DNA from: JBHJGU01 sp050331475
GTDB lineage: Bacteria; Pseudomonadota; Alphaproteobacteria; Caulobacterales; Maricaulaceae
Assembly: GCA_050331475.1 (NCBI GenBank)
Contig: JBHJGU010000121.1
Coordinates: forward strand, 1 to 9,639
Direction: 5' to 3'
Length of the DNA: 9,639 nucleotides
Of this stretch, positions 6,509 through 9,639 are shown in pieces. A program made the position numbers and the translations under genes. The notes beneath the pieces were generated by a model, which made no database searches, was not told where the DNA came from, and was given only the letters and a program-made list of their open reading frames with translations. Every line of letters begins with the position of its first letter. Positions within the stretch are counted from its first letter, which is position 1.

Positions 6509-7268
6509 GATCGAGCGCGCCTTTGAACGCGGCGAGCGCATCGTGGGCGGTCATGTCCACGTGCAACGGGGTCACGGCGATACGACCCGCATAGATCGCG
6601 GCGAGATCCGTTCCTTCGGGGGCGGTGGACAGCTTGCCGCGAAAGCCCAACCAGTAATAATCCTTTTGGCGCAGATCGGTGCGCTTTTCGGCGTGGATTT
6701 TCCATTGATCGCGAAAACCCTGACGCACCAAGTCCACGCCTTGGACGTCTTCGGGGTCACGGTCGGGGAAATTGAGATTGGCGAGCACGCTGGGCGGCCA
6801 GTCCGCCGCCAACAGCTTTCTGATGATGTCCGGCGCATGGGCGACCGCCGTCTCAAACCGAACCCGGCCATCGCCAATAAACCCATAGGATTGGCTCAGC
6901 GCGATGGCCCGCACGCCCAATTGCATGCCCTGCATGGCGCCCGCCACCGTGCCGGAATAGGTGACGTCCTCGGCGATGTTTTGTCCGCGGTTCACCCCGG
7001 AAAGCACGAGGTCCGGCGCCCCTTTCGGGATCAAATCATTGATCCCCATCAGCACGCAGTCCGTGGGCGTGCCGCTCACCACAAACCGCCGCTCGGCCTC
7101 CTGGCGCACCCGCAAGGGCGCGTGAAGGGTTAAAGACCGTGAGGCGCCGGATTGCTCGGTTTCCGGCGCCACCACCCAGACATCGTCGCTCAGCTCGGCC
7201 GCGATCTGTTCGAGCGCGGCCAGCCCGGGCGCCGATGCGCCGTCATCATTGGTCAGCAGGATGCGCAT
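6501..7268 (-). CDS. surE: 5'/3'-nucleotidase SurE
   Basis: SurE is a cytoplasmic, divalent-metal-dependent phosphatase acting on nucleoside 5'- and 3'-monophosphates (in some species also short polyphosphate) and linked to stationary-phase survival. The 255-residue protein starts MRILLTNDDG, with metal ligands Asp8 and Asp9. It continues with Ser40 in QSGAS, SGTPTDCV (65-72), and SGVNRGQN (90-97) with Asn93, the remaining metal site. Length is typical. Its ATG shares one base with the serS stop codon (TAATG) and its TGA lies inside the first codons of pcm, so serS-surE-pcm forms a translationally coupled run. No strong ribosome-binding site of its own is visible, which fits reinitiation after serS. 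Identity is firm. Confidence 0.96.
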   Translation of the reverse strand: MRILLTNDDGASAPGLAALEQIAAELSDDVWVVAPETEQSGASRSLTLHAPLRVRQEAERRFVVSGTPTDCVLMGINDLIPKGAPDLVLSGVNRGQNIAEDVTYSGTVAGAMQGMQLGVRAIALSQSYGFIGDGRVRFETAVAHAPDIIRKLLAADWPPSVLANLNFPDRDPEDVQGVDLVRQGFRDQWKIHAEKRTDLRQKDYYWLGFRGKLSTAPEGTDLAAIYAGRIAVTPLHVDMTAHDALAAFKGALDHG

Positions 7269-8548
7269 TAGGCTGGGCTCAACTGGTCAAGCCCGCCCAT
7301 GTAAGGAACAAGCGCCGCGGGGAGCCGGACCGAGCCGTCCGCCTCCTGAAAGGTTTCCAAAATCGCCACTAGCGTGCGGCCGACGGCGAGCCCGGAACCG
7401 TTCAGCGTATGGACGAATTGCGGTTTCCTCTCACCGTCGGCTCGATAGCGCGCTTTCATGCGGCGCGCCTGAAAATCCCCGCAATTCGAACAACTTGAAA
7501 TTTCGCGATAGGTGTTCTGGCTGGGTAGCCACACCTCCAAATCATAGGTCTTGCGCGCGGCGAACCCCATATCGCCGGTGCATAAGGTCATCACCCGGTA
7601 GGGTAGCTCAAGCCGCTGTAGGATCGTTTCCGCGCATGCGGTCAGGCGTTCGTGCTCCGCCTCGCTCGCCTCCGGCGTCGTGATCGCCACCAGCTCCACC
7701 TTCTGGAACTGATGCAGCCGGATCAAACCGCGCACATCGCGCCCGGCCGACCCAGCTTCAGCCCGAAAGCACGGCGTCCACGCGGTCAGCCGCCGAGGCA
7801 GCGCCGCTTCCTCAAGGATTTGATCGGCCACCAAATTGGTCAAGCTGACTTCGGCGGTCGGGATCAACCAGCGATCGTCCGTGGTCTTGAACAAATCCTC
7901 TTCGAATTTCGGCAATTGGCCGGTGCCGTAAAGCGCGTCTTCGCGCACGAGAAACGGCGTGGCGGTCTCTTCATAGCCGAATTCGGTGGTGTGCACGTCG
8001 AGCATAAAGTGCGCCAAGGCCCGCTCGAGCTTTGCGAGCGCGCCCTTGAGCACGGCGAAGCGCGCCCCGGACAGTCGCGCGGCGGCTTCAAAGTCCAACC
8101 CGCCGAGCGCTTCGCCCACCGCCACATGGTCTTTCGGTTCAAAGGCGAACGCGCGCGGCTCCCCCCATCGACGGACCTCCACATTGTCGCCCTCATCCTC
8201 ACCTTCGGGCGCGTCTGGGGCGGGCAAGTTCGGCAAACGCGCCAACTTGGCGTCTAGCTTGGCCTGCGCCGCATCGGCTTTTTCGCCTTCGGTTTCCATG
8301 AGCGCTTTGAGCCGCGCGACTTCGGCGCGAACCCGGTCGAACTCGGCCTGATCACCCGAAGCTTTAGCCTTGCCGATCGCTTTAGAGGCGGCGTTGCGCG
8401 CGGTTTCAGCCTCTTGGCGCGCGCTGACGGCCGCGCGTAGCTCTGCGTCTAACGCGAGCAATTCGGCCGTCTGCGCAGGCAGTCCGCGCTTCGCCCAGCC
8501 GGCGTCGAACGCTTCAGGGTTGTTTCGGATCGCTTTGAGATCGTGCAT
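7268..8548 (-). CDS. serS: Serine--tRNA ligase
   Basis: SerS activates serine with ATP and charges tRNA-Ser (and tRNA-Sec where present). The 426-residue bacterial-type enzyme begins MHDLKAIRNNPEAFDAGWAK, a classic SerS start. An Ala/Lys/Glu-rich helical hairpin at about 28-105 is the coiled-coil tRNA-binding arm. The class II catalytic core shows TAEVSL (231-236), motif 2 with FRAEAGSAGRDVRGLIRLHQ (261-280) and QKVE, and motif 3 NGSGLAVGRTLVAILE (383-398). Length is normal and no catalytic element is missing. The start codon is preceded only by GGGGCCCT, with the G run inside the 3' arm of a strong stem-loop (8552-8583), so initiation may be structure-sensitive. It follows tatC by 59 bases and overlaps surE by one base. 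Identity is certain. Confidence 0.98.
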   Translation of the reverse strand: MHDLKAIRNNPEAFDAGWAKRGLPAQTAELLALDAELRAAVSARQEAETARNAASKAIGKAKASGDQAEFDRVRAEVARLKALMETEGEKADAAQAKLDAKLARLPNLPAPDAPEGEDEGDNVEVRRWGEPRAFAFEPKDHVAVGEALGGLDFEAAARLSGARFAVLKGALAKLERALAHFMLDVHTTEFGYEETATPFLVREDALYGTGQLPKFEEDLFKTTDDRWLIPTAEVSLTNLVADQILEEAALPRRLTAWTPCFRAEAGSAGRDVRGLIRLHQFQKVELVAITTPEASEAEHERLTACAETILQRLELPYRVMTLCTGDMGFAARKTYDLEVWLPSQNTYREISSCSNCGDFQARRMKARYRADGERKPQFVHTLNGSGLAVGRTLVAILETFQEADGSVRLPAALVPYMGGLDQLSPA

Positions 8549-8551
8549 AGG

Positions 8552-8583
8552 GCCCCGCTATTGGATTGCGGTGATAGCGGGGC
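8552..8583 (-). promoter_or_regulatory. Perfect 10-bp stem-loop covering the serS ribosome-binding region
   Basis: The minus strand reads GCCCCGCTAT, a 12-base loop CACCGCAATCCA, then ATAGCGGGGC. All ten pairs match. The stem ends three bases before the serS ATG, and the only Shine-Dalgarno-like G run lies inside its 3' arm, so folding would hide the ribosome-binding site. It sits in the 59-base gap between tatC and serS. It lacks a following T run, so it is not a standard intrinsic terminator. A role in translational control of serS is inference; the inverted repeat itself is directly visible. Confidence 0.5.
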
Positions 8584-8607
8584 TGTGCGCGCGCGTCTAT
8601 GGGGAGG

Positions 8608-9477
8608 TCAGTGGGAGTCTTCAGCGGCCTTACGCGCGGCTTTCTCCGCCAAGGACGCGCATCCCACGGAGATAAAATAGAGCACCATGAGCGAGCCGCC
8701 AAGGATGATTTGACTGATCGGGTCGGGCGGGGTCAAAAACATGGCGACCGCAAACGCGCCAACCACGGCGTATTTCCAAGCGCGCAATAAGTCGCGCGCT
8801 CCAATAATCTCCACCCGCGCCAGCAAGGTCAACAAGACCGGTAATTGAAACGCGACGCCAAAGGCGATGATCAGGGTCGTGATCAAGCTCATATAATCGG
8901 AGACTTTGGGCAACAGACTAATCGCGGCGCGACCCTGATCCAAAGTGGTCTCCTGACCAAGCGCGAACGCCATGACAAACGGCATAACAAAATAGTACGC
9001 CAAAGCCGCGCCCATTAAAAACAAGACCGGCGCCGCGATCAAAAACGGCAGGAACGCCGCGCGCTCGTTTTTATAAAGCCCTGGCGCGACGAATTTGTAA
9101 AATTCATGGGCAATTACAGGAAATGCCAGAATAAGCCCGCCAAACAGAGCAACCTTTACCTTGACGAAGAAAAACTCCAACGGCGCGGTGAAGATCAGCC
9201 TCAAGGGCGCGCTGGCCTCAGTGGGCACGTCTTGGCGCAGCCGCGCGGCCGCGACTTCAAATGGGCCGAGCAGAAAATCGTAAATCGGCTGGGCGAGAAA
9301 AAAGCAAATCCCAAACGCGACGCCCAAGCCGATTAGGCTGGTGATCAGACGCCGGCGCAATTCGTTGAAATGTTCAATGAGAGGAGCGCGGCTGGCCTCC
9401 ATCTCATCGTCATGCTCCCCGCCGGAGGGGGGGTGGGGATCGGAGTCCTGGGCCGCCATGGTTTCGGCTCTGCTCAC
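8608..9477 (-). CDS. tatC: Sec-independent protein translocase subunit TatC
   Basis: TatC is the twin-arginine signal receptor of the Tat pathway, which exports folded, often cofactor-bearing proteins across the inner membrane. The 289-residue protein has an acidic cytoplasmic N-terminus, the signature HFNELRRRL (36-44), EFFFVKVKVALFGGLILAFP (101-120), YKFVAPGLYKNER (127-139), and MFLTPPDPISQ (256-266). Six membrane helices can be placed at about 45-63, 107-127, 145-165, 198-220, 235-250 and 257-275. I took the GTG at 9475-9477, which overlaps the preceding tat gene's stop by four bases (GTGA) and has AAGG four bases upstream. An ATG six codons later (9457-9459) is a real alternative. The gene ends 59 bases before serS. 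Identity is certain. Confidence 0.97.
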   Translation of the reverse strand: MSRAETMAAQDSDPHPPSGGEHDDEMEASRAPLIEHFNELRRRLITSLIGLGVAFGICFFLAQPIYDFLLGPFEVAAARLRQDVPTEASAPLRLIFTAPLEFFFVKVKVALFGGLILAFPVIAHEFYKFVAPGLYKNERAAFLPFLIAAPVLFLMGAALAYYFVMPFVMAFALGQETTLDQGRAAISLLPKVSDYMSLITTLIIAFGVAFQLPVLLTLLARVEIIGARDLLRAWKYAVVGAFAVAMFLTPPDPISQIILGGSLMVLYFISVGCASLAEKAARKAAEDSH

Positions 9478-9639
9478 TCGGCCTTATGGGCTGTGGTCGG
9501 GACCTCAGGCGCTTCGGGGGTGGTTTGCGCGGCGATCTGAGGCGGCGGGTCGGCCTCGGTCGCCGACGCCGGGGCCACCACATCTTGTTTCAAGCCCGAT
9601 CGGAAGGACCGAACCACCTTGACCACATCACCCATCATC
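9474..9639 (-). CDS. tatA: Tat pore subunit, TatA-type C-terminus (5' end outside window)
   Basis: Only the last 54 codons are visible, entering the window at 9639 and ending at TGA 9474-9476. The first residues, MMGDVVKVVRSFRSGLKQD, match the end of the TatA amphipathic helix (family pattern L-MGD-AKGIKSFKKG). They do not match TatB, which carries a longer basic helix after KDLPRLMRTVG. A 35-residue Pro/Ala/Thr/Glu-rich tail follows, as is common for the unstructured TatA C-terminus. The transmembrane helix would lie upstream of the window. The stop overlaps the GTG of tatC by four bases. TatA multimers form the Tat conduit after recruitment by TatC. In most Proteobacteria tatB, not tatA, precedes tatC, so either the order differs here or this is a TatA-like TatB. 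The Tat family is fairly sure; TatA versus TatB is less so. Confidence 0.65.
   Translation of the reverse strand, partial: MMGDVVKVVRSFRSGLKQDVVAPASATEADPPPQIAAQTTPEAPEVPTTAHKAE

Noticed and set aside
5768..6526. 252-codon plus-strand frame opposite pcm
   Set aside because: Arg/His/Gly-rich antisense shadow; pcm is complete with all its motifs on the other strand.

Overview
The window is a compact, GC-rich housekeeping block. Every gene I can support lies on the minus strand, and gaps are short (the largest is 97 bases, with no gene-free stretch over 300). The contents and order, tat genes - serS - surE - pcm - LysM/LytM lipoprotein - yajC - secD - secF - membrane protein - squalene/phytoene-synthase-like protein, match a synteny block I know from Alphaproteobacteria. 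SerS, YajC (with a cleavable-looking leader) and the NDUFAF6-like protein also look alphaproteobacterial. A Caulobacterales/Maricaulales-type host is my best guess, but it is an inference from synteny and composition.

In transcription order (high to low coordinates): the 3' end of a Tat pore-subunit gene that looks like tatA (9474-9639) overlaps tatC (8608-9477). A 59-base gap holding a perfect 10-bp stem-loop precedes serS (7268-8548). serS, surE (6501-7268) and pcm (5867-6508) overlap end to start. A 97-base gap with a GC-rich stem-loop leads to a lipoprotein with two LysM repeats and a degenerate LytM domain (4639-5769). A 92-base gap carries the best sigma70-like promoter candidate of the window and reads into yajC (4190-4546), secD (2506-4161) and secF (1566-2501). 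Next come a membrane protein of the urate hydroxylase PuuD N-terminal family (866-1471) and an NDUFAF6-like squalene/phytoene synthase homologue that runs off the window (1-794).

Functionally the block combines both inner-membrane export routes (Tat for folded proteins, SecDF-YajC for unfolded ones) with seryl-tRNA charging, nucleotide and damaged-protein maintenance (SurE, Pcm), and a probable activator of septal cell-wall amidases. The two last genes may concern haem or respiratory functions, but that is speculative.

I see no mobile element, CRISPR array, tRNA, rRNA or clear sign of horizontal transfer, and no obviously new multi-gene system. The points worth a second look are: a TatA-type rather than TatB-type gene next to tatC, a stem-loop covering the serS ribosome-binding region, a LytM domain lacking metal ligands, a PuuD-like gene after secF, a synthase homologue without Asp-rich motifs, and an inverted repeat framing the yajC promoter.
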